Positions 44,698 through 53,769 of a DNA stretch of 64,000 bases are shown in pieces (position 1 is the first letter of the stretch; every line of letters begins with the position of its first letter). The notes below the pieces were generated by a model. The model worked only from the letters and a program-made list of their open reading frames with translations. It searched no databases and was not told the DNA's origin. The position numbers and the translations under genes were made by a program. Source of the stretch: Agarivorans litoreus. GTDB taxonomy: Bacteria > Pseudomonadota > Gammaproteobacteria > Enterobacterales > Celerinatantimonadaceae. The stretch covers positions 2,559,001 to 2,623,000 of the forward strand of contig NZ_BLPI01000001.1 of NCBI RefSeq assembly GCF_019649015.1, written 5' to 3'.

Positions 44698-44960
44698 GGC
44701 CTGTTGATCTTTGCTGATGGTTTTTACAGCAATTTATTAGCCATTTAGGCAAGGCAGTGAGTGTGAAGTTAAGTGGGCTTAATAATCACTCGCTAACACT
44801 GAATAAATGGCTAAGAAATGCTGCCCGAAGGGTTCAGATAAGTGAACTTTACTCTTCGTTGAACGCTTTTCACTTAGCCCATTAGGTTTCAAAGTGTTCG
44901 CCGCGATTAAAGCCGGCTTATCTTGAATAAAATTTCAACACCAAAGATCAACAGGCCCTA
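44695..44960 (+). mobile_element. MITE-like element, copy 2
   Basis: Second 266-bp copy, same orientation as the one at 28544-28809. Its terminal inverted repeats are perfect (TAGGGCCTGTTGATCTTTG and complement); the one base that differs from copy 1 is changed at both ends. TA forms the outer pair at each side. It overlaps the stop codon of the upstream GNAT gene and fills most of the 44698-45135 gap. The remaining 175 bp up to the cytochrome gene are AT-rich leader without a recognised element. Confidence 0.9.
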
Positions 44961-45135
44961 GCCTTAAGTCTCTTTAAGTTATCTGTGGTTTAGCCCTTCT
45001 CTGTGACGTCATTTGTTCAAGACTTGCTACACTTTTAGTTATACCTTGCTAGATATTTGATTTGATAAGTAATTTTAGCTTGGTACTAGCAAAGTTTAAT
45101 GACTGGATAATCGATAGTTTTGGAGAAGGGTAGGC

Positions 45136-47385
45136 ATGAGGCAGGGGCTGTTTGGGCTTGTATTTGTTTGGCTAGGTGTAAGCTTATGTATATCGGCGGC
45201 TGAATATGTCGGAACCAATAACTGTATAGAGTGCCATCAAGCACAATATCAACAATGGCAGGGCTCTCATCATGATATGGCAATGCGCCATGCCGATGAG
45301 CAATCGATACTAGGCGACTTCGCCAATGCCAGCCTAGAGTTTGCAGGTAAAACCAACCGCTTCTTTCGTAAAGGCGCTGAATATTGGGTCAATATTGAGG
45401 GGCCTAACGGTAAATTTTCCGATTACCAAATAACTTACACCTTTGGCTTTGAACCGCTGCAACAATACATGGTGGAATTTGTCGATGGTCGCGTGCAGCT
45501 CATTCCCTTTGCTTGGGACTCCAGAAGCGAGCAACAAGGTGGCCAACGTTGGTTTCACCTATATCCCAATCAACAAAAAACAGATGAATTTTATTGGACC
45601 AATGCCGGACAGAACTGGAACTATATGTGTGCAGATTGTCATTCAACTAGTTTGCAAAAGGGCTACGACGGCAGCAGCAATACCTACAATACCACTTGGT
45701 TTGAAATCAACGTTGGCTGCGAAGCCTGCCACGGCCCTGCCAGCGACCACATCAAATGGACTCAAAGTGAAAATAAGCAAGCTGTACTAGCCAGTTTAGG
45801 CCAGTACAGTGGCTTTTCTCGTACTCTACAAGCGGCGGTGAGTAAATGGACTTACCAAGCTGGTGAATCTACTTTGAGCGCTGCCAGCCACCAACAAAGC
45901 CAGCAACTTAAAGTCTGCGAACAGTGCCACAGCCGCCGTTTGCAAATAAGCGAAAGCAATGACTACGTGGCGGGATCTTTGCTCGATCGCTATCAGCCCA
46001 GCTTGATAAGCGCCGAGCTCTATCATGATGATGGCCAGATATACGATGAAGTGTATGTTTGGGGCTCATTTCAGCAGTCAAAAATGAAGCATGCTGGAGT
46101 AAGCTGCAGTAATTGTCATAATGTGCATTCTGGGCAATTAAAAATGGCAGAACCTGCACTGTGCGCGCAGTGCCATGTAGCTTCTGAATACAGCGCAGAG
46201 AAGCATAGTTTTCACCCTGAGGGTAGCGAAGCTGCAATGTGCAGCTCTTGTCATATGCCTGCCACTACTTACATGCAGGTAGACCCGCGGCGAGACCATA
46301 GTTGGCAAGTCCCGCGCCCCGATCTGAGTCAGGCGATTGGCACCCCAAATGTGTGTATTTCCTGCCACCAAGATAAAGACAATAGTTGGGCGCTTCAATG
46401 GCAGCGGCAATGGTTTCCTAAATCAAACTACTTAGATAACAATCATTTCTCTGAAGCATTTTTTGCCGCCGACCAAGGTTTACCCTCTGCTGAACAAGCC
46501 TTGGCATACGTGGCGCAAAACCCCTTAGAAAGCAGCATTATTCGCGCCTCTGCTCTGGAGCGACTGGCGCAGTTTCCGGGGCGTAATAGTGTGATTGCCA
46601 CTGCGCGAGCTGTTAGCAGCGAGCACGAGCTGATTCGTTTAGGGGCTGTAAGTAGTGCTCGGCATTACCCGATTGCAGAGCGCTGGCGCTTATTGTCCCC
46701 TCTACTGGATGACTCAACCCTAGCAGTAAGAAGTGAAACTGCTGCCAGCTTGGTTAAAGGCTGGGCAAGTTTAACTAAGCAGCAGCAACAGCAATTAAGG
46801 CCAGCACTTAAGGAATACCAAGAGATTCAATTACTCAATGCCGACCGTGCTTTTGCATTGAACAATCTAGCTGGTGTTTATCTTGCTATTGGCGAGTTTA
46901 GTGAGGCGGAAGCTAGCTATTTACAAGCAATTAAAATAGAGCCCTACTTTGCCTACAGCTACGTTAATTTAGCCGATTTATATCGCCATTTAGGCAATGA
47001 AACGGCCGCATTTAATGTACTTAAGCAAGGGCGTTTAGCCCAGCCTGCCAGTGCTGCCATTCCCTACAGCACGGGTTTAAGTTTACTCAGGCAAAAAAAG
47101 GCGCAGCTAGCGGTGAGCTATTTTGCTCAAGCCACAGAGCTAGAGCCAAGTAATGCTCATTATTGGTATGTTTACGGCTTATCTGTAGAAGTTTTTGACT
47201 TGGCTAAAGCGCAGCAAGTATTAAACAAAGCCTACGATACTGGACGTAATCCACAGCATTTATATGCCTTGTGCGAAATGAAGGTAAGGCATAAAGATAG
47301 AAAGGCACAGCTATGTATTTTGCAGTTACAAGCGGTGGTACCTGCAGAAGTGGTGCAGCGTTTGAAGAGGCAGTTAAATCAATAG
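45136..47385 (+). CDS. Octahaem cytochrome c with TPR domain
   Basis: Exported protein of 749 residues: signal peptide (to SAAEY, about 22), then a cytochrome region to about residue 420 with eight CxxCH haem sites in order CIECH (30-34), CADCH, CEACH, CEQCH, CSNCH, CAQCH, CSSCH and CISCH. Next comes a HEAT-like alpha-helical stretch (about 440-560) and a C-terminal set of TPR repeats (ALNNLAGVYLAIGEFSEAEA, YSYVNLADLYRHLGNETAAF). It would sit in the periplasm and pass electrons or reduce an oxyanion while the TPR part binds a partner. Family members with this fusion exist, but no specific reaction is known to me. GAAGGG lies upstream of the ATG. Confidence 0.9.
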   Translation: MRQGLFGLVFVWLGVSLCISAAEYVGTNNCIECHQAQYQQWQGSHHDMAMRHADEQSILGDFANASLEFAGKTNRFFRKGAEYWVNIEGPNGKFSDYQITYTFGFEPLQQYMVEFVDGRVQLIPFAWDSRSEQQGGQRWFHLYPNQQKTDEFYWTNAGQNWNYMCADCHSTSLQKGYDGSSNTYNTTWFEINVGCEACHGPASDHIKWTQSENKQAVLASLGQYSGFSRTLQAAVSKWTYQAGESTLSAASHQQSQQLKVCEQCHSRRLQISESNDYVAGSLLDRYQPSLISAELYHDDGQIYDEVYVWGSFQQSKMKHAGVSCSNCHNVHSGQLKMAEPALCAQCHVASEYSAEKHSFHPEGSEAAMCSSCHMPATTYMQVDPRRDHSWQVPRPDLSQAIGTPNVCISCHQDKDNSWALQWQRQWFPKSNYLDNNHFSEAFFAADQGLPSAEQALAYVAQNPLESSIIRASALERLAQFPGRNSVIATARAVSSEHELIRLGAVSSARHYPIAERWRLLSPLLDDSTLAVRSETAASLVKGWASLTKQQQQQLRPALKEYQEIQLLNADRAFALNNLAGVYLAIGEFSEAEASYLQAIKIEPYFAYSYVNLADLYRHLGNETAAFNVLKQGRLAQPASAAIPYSTGLSLLRQKKAQLAVSYFAQATELEPSNAHYWYVYGLSVEVFDLAKAQQVLNKAYDTGRNPQHLYALCEMKVRHKDRKAQLCILQLQAVVPAEVVQRLKRQLNQ

Positions 47386-47524
47386 CTTACGCTAAAATCG
47401 CTCAGCAGATACTTTTTTGTCAGGGCGGCTTACCCAGTTCACATCCTGTTGATTACTTTAATTATTAATCGAGTAATTATTGTTACAGTTCTGGCTAAGA
47501 TCTTTTTTAGTTTAGGGATGAACA

Positions 47525-49933
47525 ATGCTGGGATATCGTTACTTACCGCTGCATGTTGTTGGCTTGCTGTTAACTTGCTTATTCACTGTTAAGGTACATG
47601 CCGCATCAAGCTTGTGGCAGGCTAATAAGCTGGATGAACATACCGTTGTTATTAGTGTTGGTGATAACAGTGATGCTGTATTTCACCCAAGTTTAATGCT
47701 GGAAGCCTCGCACCGCGAAGCGCTTCCTTTATTCTCTGTTATCGAGCCCCTATCTAGCCCCTGGTATCAACTGAGGCTTGTTGAACAAGGTCGCTGTTTA
47801 TCCCTAGTAGACGCTGCGCATTCCAAGCAGGCGCTTAGCCGTATATGTTTAGAATCACAAAATAAAGATCGTTGGAAATTAAGCTTAAGTGAAGCTGGAA
47901 TTAAACAGATTTACGGCCTTGGGCAGCAGCACAATACTCAAGGTAATGCCGACGGCGATTGGCTAGGCCGAAAGCGTATTCCGGGCAACCGCATGGGCAA
48001 TGCTATGGTGTATCAGGGTGAAGGTGCGGTAGGCAATACCCAAATTCCGATTATGTATTTATTGGGCGAGGGCAAACAAAACTTAGCCTTGTTTTTTGAT
48101 CACGTTCAGCCCTTGGTATTTGATTTCACAAAAGCGCCATATTCTATCCAAGGCAAGGGTAAGCGAGCGCGAATCATTCTGATTGCCGGTGAAAACCTAG
48201 CTGATTTACGCTCTCGTTACTTAGCGTTGACCGGCAAGCCGCCGGTTCCGCCAAAAGCTATGTTTGGCTTGTGGTTGTCGGAATACGGTTTTGATAATTG
48301 GCAAGAACTAGACAGTAAACTGGCTAGCTTACATAAAGCACAATTTCCGCTTTCGGGTGTAGTGCTCGACCTGCAGTGGTTTGGCGGAATTAAACAAAAC
48401 TCTAAACATACTCAAATGGGCTCACTTACTTGGGACGAAAAAAACTTCCCTAATCATCAGCAAAAAATAGCTGAATTAAAGCAGCGCGGTATTGGTGTGA
48501 TGGCTATTGAAGAACCGTATATTGGTGGTGAGCTTAATGAGTACTATTCACTGGCTCACGCAGGCGCATTAGCCCGCAGTTGCGCGCCGCCTTGCATGGA
48601 GCCCGCTTATATAAAAGACAATCCATGGTGGGGTAAGGGCGGCATGCTAGATTTCTCCAGTGAGAAAGGCGCAGCCTTCTGGCATGACTATCGCCGTGAA
48701 GCGCTAATTGATGATGGCGTGATTGCTCATTGGACCGACTTAGGTGAGCCCGAGCTCTACCACCGTAAAGCTTGGTATGCCGGGGTGAATATCGATGGCG
48801 AACTAAAGCATGACCACCAAAGTGTACATAACTTGTATAACCTGTTGTGGAGTCGCAGTATTTATCAGGGTTATCAACGCAATCAGCGCCAGCAGCGTCC
48901 GTTCATCATGAGCCGCTCTGGTACAGCTGGCAGCCAAGCTTATGGCGTAGCGATGTGGTCGGGTGATATAGGGGTTAATTTAGCTAACTTACGTAGCCAC
49001 TTTAATGCGCAAATGCACATGAGTTTGTCGGGCATTGATTACTTTGGTTCAGACATTGGCGGCTTTCATGGCACCGCTTGGGATGAGCAATATACTCAAT
49101 GGTTTGCTGCGGCGTTATTCACTGATTTACCGGTAAGACCACACACTCAAAACTTGTGTAACTGCAAAGAAACTGCGCCAGATAGAATTGGCGATACCGC
49201 CAGCAACTTGTTTAATGTTAAACAGCGTTATGCCTTAAATCCATACTATTACACCCTTGCACACAGAGCGTGGCGCGAAGGAAAAGCCGTTGTTGCCCCT
49301 TTAGTTTATGGCTACCAGCAAGATCCTAAAGCAAGAAGAAATGGCTCAATGAAGTTAGTGGGCGATGCCTTATTGGTGGCTTTGGTAGCCGAAGATAACG
49401 CCCGCAGCACGCAAGCCTATTTGCCGCAAGGCTTTTGGTATGACTACCGCAGTAAACAGATGATCAGCAGCCGCGGCCAGTCGTTCAAGCAAGTACTCTA
49501 TATCGACGAGATTTATCGTCTGCCGCTGTTTGTTAAAGCTGGCAAGGTCATCCCTCGAGCCAGTGACAACAACGCAATGGATTTGCTGGTGGTGCTGGAT
49601 GACAGTGGCCAAGCCAAAGGTCAGTTAATTGAAGATGACGGTGTAACTATCGCCTATCAACAGCAAGCAACTCAGGAAACTCAGTTTAGTGCTGAACTTA
49701 CTGATAGCTTACGAGTGCGCATTCACCCAGCCAAAGGGCAGTATCAAGATGCTCCAAGTGTAAAGTCTTATCAGCTAGAGTTAGCTAACCTAGTTAAAAC
49801 TAAAACAATAAAGGCCGCTTATTTTAATGATCAGGCTATTGAGTTAGGCAAGCAAACCGCAAGTGGTTTTCTATTGCCCGCTCAGCAAGTAGACGTTCGC
49901 CAAGGCGGCGAATGGTTGCTTGAGTTTGAGTGA
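47525..49933 (+). CDS. Exported GH31 alpha-glycosidase
   Basis: Glycoside hydrolase family 31 enzyme of 802 residues with a signal peptide (to VHAAS, about 27), a beta-sandwich N-domain, and the barrel with GLWLSEYGFDNWQELDSKLA and PLSGVVLDLQWFGGI. The nucleophile is Asp405 in AHWTDLGEPELY, the acid/base Asp481 in MWSGDIGV, and SDIGGFHG closes the site. C-terminal beta domains complete it. GH31 covers alpha-glucosidase, alpha-xylosidase and transglycosidases; the WTDLGEPE form does not settle the choice. Periplasmic or surface location. AGGGATG precedes the ATG. No transport genes are adjacent. Confidence 0.9.
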   Translation: MLGYRYLPLHVVGLLLTCLFTVKVHAASSLWQANKLDEHTVVISVGDNSDAVFHPSLMLEASHREALPLFSVIEPLSSPWYQLRLVEQGRCLSLVDAAHSKQALSRICLESQNKDRWKLSLSEAGIKQIYGLGQQHNTQGNADGDWLGRKRIPGNRMGNAMVYQGEGAVGNTQIPIMYLLGEGKQNLALFFDHVQPLVFDFTKAPYSIQGKGKRARIILIAGENLADLRSRYLALTGKPPVPPKAMFGLWLSEYGFDNWQELDSKLASLHKAQFPLSGVVLDLQWFGGIKQNSKHTQMGSLTWDEKNFPNHQQKIAELKQRGIGVMAIEEPYIGGELNEYYSLAHAGALARSCAPPCMEPAYIKDNPWWGKGGMLDFSSEKGAAFWHDYRREALIDDGVIAHWTDLGEPELYHRKAWYAGVNIDGELKHDHQSVHNLYNLLWSRSIYQGYQRNQRQQRPFIMSRSGTAGSQAYGVAMWSGDIGVNLANLRSHFNAQMHMSLSGIDYFGSDIGGFHGTAWDEQYTQWFAAALFTDLPVRPHTQNLCNCKETAPDRIGDTASNLFNVKQRYALNPYYYTLAHRAWREGKAVVAPLVYGYQQDPKARRNGSMKLVGDALLVALVAEDNARSTQAYLPQGFWYDYRSKQMISSRGQSFKQVLYIDEIYRLPLFVKAGKVIPRASDNNAMDLLVVLDDSGQAKGQLIEDDGVTIAYQQQATQETQFSAELTDSLRVRIHPAKGQYQDAPSVKSYQLELANLVKTKTIKAAYFNDQAIELGKQTASGFLLPAQQVDVRQGGEWLLEFE

Positions 49934-50129
49934 TTGATAAAGCTAATAAGCAAAAGTTCCTGCTTGCCTATTAGTTAAGGTCAGATTTAAGCGAAGTAAT
50001 AAAAGCGATCCTGATATTGGAAGTTCGATATAATCACAGCAAGCTTTCGATCTAGCTTCCCATTATAATGTTTGGGCTTTCTGTAAGGCTAAGGCTTACA
50101 GCCCAATTTTCTTTATTAAGAGTGCTTGC

Positions 50130-51065
50130 TTGAATATTAAAAGCCAACTTCACCCGCGTAACAAACACCGACAGCGTTACGATTTCCCGGCGCTTATAGC
50201 GTCATGTCCCGAGTTAAAACGCTTTGTGGCCAAAAACCAATATGGAGATGCATCGGTAGATTTTTTTGACCCAGAAGCGGTGCGCTGTTTAAACAAGGCA
50301 CTGTTACAGCACTTTTATGGGGTGAAAGGTTGGGAAATTCCAAAACACAATTTGTGTCCGCCTATTCCGGGTCGTGTCGATTACATTCATTACTTGGCCG
50401 ATTTATTGGCTAATTCTTTAGGTGGCAGCCTATCTAAAAACAGCCCAGTGCGTTGTATTGATGTAGGAGTGGGAGCGAATTGTGTTTACCCTTTGGTTGG
50501 GGTTAGCGAATACGCTTGGTCATTTGTGGGCAGTGACATCGAAGCAGCATCTTTACAATCAGCAGAGCGTATTTTAGCGGCTAATCCGCATTTACAAGCA
50601 AATATCACGCTGCGTTTACAAGGCAACAAAAAAGCGATTTTTAAAGGCATTGTGCAAGCGAACGAGCGTTTTGAGCTTAGCATGTGTAACCCGCCGTTTC
50701 ACCGCTCGGCTGCAGATGCCCAAAAGGGCAGCCAAAGAAAACAAACTAATTTAAAGGCTAATGCTAAAAACAAATCAAAGCTAAACTTTGGTGGTCAAAG
50801 CAATGAGTTGTGGTGCCCAGGTGGAGAGTTGAGTTTTATTAAAAACATGGTGGCAGAGAGCCAGCAGTTTTCGCAACAAGTGTTGTGGTTTACCAGCTTA
50901 GTATCGAAAGAGGCAAACTTGAGGGCGATATACCAAGCGCTTAAACAAGCCAAAGTGAGCCAATATGAAACCATTAAAATGGGGCAAGGCAACAAGGTGA
51001 GTCGCTTTGTTGCGTGGTCTTATCATTCGCCAGAACAACAGAAGCAATGGCTAGCCTCTTTGTAA
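50130..51065 (+). CDS. rlmF: 23S rRNA m6A1618 methyltransferase RlmF
   Basis: RlmF of 311 residues methylates A1618 of 23S rRNA with SAM. Seen are LHPRNKHRQRYDFPALIASC at the N-terminus, FDPEAVRCLNKALLQHFYGV, PIPGRVDYIHYLADLL, SAM motif I DVGVGANCVYPL (about 111-122) and the catalytic NPPF at 187-190. The insert between NPPF and FGGQSNELWCPGGE is lysine-rich. The start is TTG at 50130 with AAGAG upstream. A CTGTAAG/CTTACAG hairpin lies at about 50081-50101 in the leader. Confidence 0.95.
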   Translation: MNIKSQLHPRNKHRQRYDFPALIASCPELKRFVAKNQYGDASVDFFDPEAVRCLNKALLQHFYGVKGWEIPKHNLCPPIPGRVDYIHYLADLLANSLGGSLSKNSPVRCIDVGVGANCVYPLVGVSEYAWSFVGSDIEAASLQSAERILAANPHLQANITLRLQGNKKAIFKGIVQANERFELSMCNPPFHRSAADAQKGSQRKQTNLKANAKNKSKLNFGGQSNELWCPGGELSFIKNMVAESQQFSQQVLWFTSLVSKEANLRAIYQALKQAKVSQYETIKMGQGNKVSRFVAWSYHSPEQQKQWLASL

Positions 51066-51145
51066 CATAGAGTTTGATTTATGTTTTGCTAAGTGGCTTG
51101 GCAAATATGCTTATATAAACGATCGATTTTTAATAAATGAGATAA

Positions 51146-52030
51146 ATGAAAACGCCTAAAAGAATCCAGCCTTTAGTTGATGACGGCTTAGTTGATGAAG
51201 TGAAAAGCCAGCTAATGAGCGGCAAAGAAGCGTCGGTTTACGTAGTGCGCTGTGGCGACGAGATCCGCTGCGCAAAAGTATATAAAGAAGCTAGCCAGCG
51301 CAGCTTTAAGCAAGCGGTGGTGTATCGCGAAGGGCGTAAAGTTCGCAATAGCCGCAGGGCTCGGGCGATGGAAAAAGGCTCGGGCTTTGGTCGTGAGCAA
51401 CAAGAAAAAGTGTGGCAAAGCGCTGAAGTAGATGCCTTGTATAAGCTCGCGGCTGCCGGGGTGAGAGTGCCAGAGCCCTATGGCTGTTTTGATGGCGTAT
51501 TGCTTATGGAGCTTGTCACCGATGATGAAGGCTATGTGGCACCGCGCTTAAATGACGTGATGATGAGTGAGGAGCAAGCGCTTGAAGATCATCAACTAGT
51601 CATCTCTTACATTGTAAAGATGCTTTGTGTGGGGCTTATTCATGGTGACTTATCTGAGTTTAATGTGCTGGTGGACGCCTACGGCCCAGTGATAATTGAC
51701 TTGCCCCAAGCAGTAGATGCCGCCGCCAACAACAATGCTGAATGGATGCTGACCCGCGATATAAACAACATGCGTGACTATTACAGCCAATTTGCACCAG
51801 CTTTAGCCAAGACTGAATACGCCAAAGAGATGTGGAGCTTGTTTGAAAAAGGTGAGCTGACTGCCGACACCGAGCTGAGCGGCAAATTTGTAGAACAAGA
51901 TACCGTGGCCGATATTGCAGCCATTATGCAAGAAATAGATGCCGCCCGAGAAGAAGCACTAGCCCGCAAAGAGAGGCTAAAAGAAGCTCAACAAGGCGTT
52001 GATGAAACTAAGTTTAACTGGGCAGATTAG
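51146..52030 (+). CDS. RIO-type serine protein kinase
   Basis: Kinase of 294 residues of the bacterial RIO group. It has a short P-loop (LMSGKEASVYVV), Lys44 in CAKVYK for ATP, the catalytic loop HGDLSEFNVL with Asp168 and Asn173, and metal Asp185 in VIIDLPQAVD. An N-terminal QPLVDDGLVDEVKSQL helix and a helical C-terminal tail with coiled-coil character (IDAAREEALARKERLKEAQQ) flank the core. The role of these kinases in bacteria is poorly known. It follows rlmF, a rRNA modification gene; eukaryotic RIO kinases act in ribosome maturation, so a shared role is possible but unproven. Confidence 0.92.
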   Translation: MKTPKRIQPLVDDGLVDEVKSQLMSGKEASVYVVRCGDEIRCAKVYKEASQRSFKQAVVYREGRKVRNSRRARAMEKGSGFGREQQEKVWQSAEVDALYKLAAAGVRVPEPYGCFDGVLLMELVTDDEGYVAPRLNDVMMSEEQALEDHQLVISYIVKMLCVGLIHGDLSEFNVLVDAYGPVIIDLPQAVDAAANNNAEWMLTRDINNMRDYYSQFAPALAKTEYAKEMWSLFEKGELTADTELSGKFVEQDTVADIAAIMQEIDAAREEALARKERLKEAQQGVDETKFNWAD

Positions 52031-52154
52031 CGTTTCTACCCAGTTATTCAGGGTTTAAATATTTACCTGTGCGCAGTTACAGTAGCTGATGAGCCAATTT
52101 TCTACCGCATAGTTTTGCTCGGCTTGCAGTGAGAATGAGTTATATAGCCTACGC

Positions 52155-53690
52155 TCACTCATGCGCCAGAAAGAATTGATAAGCGGTATTATCGCTTTCG
52201 TCACGATAATCAAAACCTAACTGCTCTAAGTGTTTACCAAAGGCTTGCTGGTCGCTTTCTTGTAATTCAAACCCGGCTAATACCCGACCATAGGCCGAAC
52301 CATGGTTACGGTAATGGAACAAGGTGATATTCCAATGGGGGCCAAGGGTGCGTAAAAACTTAAGCAAGGCGCCCGGCTGTTCGGGAAACTCAAAGCTATA
52401 AAGCTTTTCTTTTAACTGAGTGCCTGGTCGCCCGCCTACCATATAACGCACGTGCTGCTTAGCAAGCTCGTCGTCACTTAAGTTAGCCACTTGATAACCG
52501 CTGCTATCCAGCTTATCTAACAGTGCTGGTAGCTCCTTATCGCTATTGCTCACCTTAATGCCAACAAATATGCTGGCTTGTTGCTCGCTGGCATAACGAT
52601 AGTTAAACTCGGTGATGACTCGCCCGCCCAAGTGTTCAACAAACTCTAAATAAGCGCCTTGGCGCTCTGGAATGCGTACCGCTAATACTGCTTCTTTTTT
52701 CTCACCAAGCTCGGTGCGCTCAGACACATAACGCAGGTTATGAAAGTTCATGTTAGCGCCAGATAGCACAGCAGCTAAGCGCTCACCCTCAAGTTTGTGC
52801 TGCTGGGCATAGGCTTTTAAGCCAGCCAGAGCCAGTGCACCAGAGGGCTCAGAAATGGCGCGGGTATCTTCAAAAATGTCTTTTACTGCCGCGCATATTT
52901 CATCGGAGTTTACGGTAATTACATCGTCGAGGTATTGCTGGCAAAGGCGAAAGGTTTCGCTGCCAATTAATTTAACCGCTACGCCGTCGGCAAATAGCCC
53001 AACCCGTTCTAAGGGAGTGGGTTTCCCAGCAGCTAAAGCGGCTTTTAAACAGGCGGAATCTTCGGCTTCTACGCCTATCACTTTCACATGAGGCATTAGC
53101 TGTTTAATGTATACCGCCACACCAGCGGCAATACCGCCACCACCTACCGGCACAAATATCGCATTTAGGTGCATGTCTTGTTCAAGTAGCTCTTTGCCAA
53201 TAGTGCCTTGGCCGGCAATCACGTCTACATCATCGAAAGGAGGGATCAGTGTGTAACCGTGTTCTTCAACCAGTTGTTTGCAGTATTGGTAGGCTTCATC
53301 AAAGCTGTCGCCCACCAAACGTACATCAGCGCCCATGGCGCGTACCGAATCCACTTTAATATCGGGAGTGGTGGTGGGCATTACAATCACCGCGGCAATG
53401 TTAAGTCGCTGTGCCGACATAGCCACGCCTTGGGCGTGATTGCCAGCCGATGCTGCAACCACTCCGCGCTCACGCTGCTGCTGATTAAGTTGGGCTATTT
53501 TGTTGTAGGCGCCGCGTAATTTAAACGAATGCACACTTTGTCGGTCTTCGCGTTTCAGCAAAATATTATTGCCACTGCGCTGCGACAGCTTAGGCATACC
53601 CTGTAGTGGGGTAACTTGGGCAATTTCGTAGACTGGCGAGAGCAATATACGGCGAAGATATTCGTTAGCACTAGGCAAGTGTTGCATCAT
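52155..53690 (-). CDS. ilvA: Threonine deaminase, biosynthetic
   Basis: PLP enzyme of 511 residues that makes 2-oxobutanoate from threonine, the first step to isoleucine. PLP lysine Lys57 lies in SFKLRGAYN, the phosphate-binding loop in FVPVGGGGIAAGVA, and SGANMN follows. Two ACT-like regulatory domains (from about 325, ERTELGEKKEAVLAVRIPER, and YSFEFPEQPGALLKFLRTLG) bind isoleucine and valine, so it is the feedback-inhibited biosynthetic form. It is the last gene of ilvLGMDA. The start could be either of two adjacent ATGs. A GC-rich hairpin precedes it. Confidence 0.96.
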   Translation of the reverse strand: MMQHLPSANEYLRRILLSPVYEIAQVTPLQGMPKLSQRSGNNILLKREDRQSVHSFKLRGAYNKIAQLNQQQRERGVVAASAGNHAQGVAMSAQRLNIAAVIVMPTTTPDIKVDSVRAMGADVRLVGDSFDEAYQYCKQLVEEHGYTLIPPFDDVDVIAGQGTIGKELLEQDMHLNAIFVPVGGGGIAAGVAVYIKQLMPHVKVIGVEAEDSACLKAALAAGKPTPLERVGLFADGVAVKLIGSETFRLCQQYLDDVITVNSDEICAAVKDIFEDTRAISEPSGALALAGLKAYAQQHKLEGERLAAVLSGANMNFHNLRYVSERTELGEKKEAVLAVRIPERQGAYLEFVEHLGGRVITEFNYRYASEQQASIFVGIKVSNSDKELPALLDKLDSSGYQVANLSDDELAKQHVRYMVGGRPGTQLKEKLYSFEFPEQPGALLKFLRTLGPHWNITLFHYRNHGSAYGRVLAGFELQESDQQAFGKHLEQLGFDYRDESDNTAYQFFLAHE

Positions 53691-53727
53691 AAATTACCTA
53701 TACATGTTGGCGACAACATAAAAAATA

Positions 53728-53752
53728 AGCCCGGCGAACCGGGCTGTTTATA
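53728..53752 (-). terminator. Hairpin between ilvD and ilvA
   Basis: Stem AGCCCGG / CCGGGCT with a TTCG loop on the minus strand, followed by a T-rich TTATTTTTTA tail. It would lower but probably not abolish read-through from ilvD to ilvA. Confidence 0.75.
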
Positions 53753-53769
53753 CAAGCAAGACGCGCGGT

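Noticed and set aside
49941-49976. Imperfect hairpin after the GH31 gene considered as a terminator
   Set aside because: Several mismatches, a long loop and no T run; too weak to list as a terminator.
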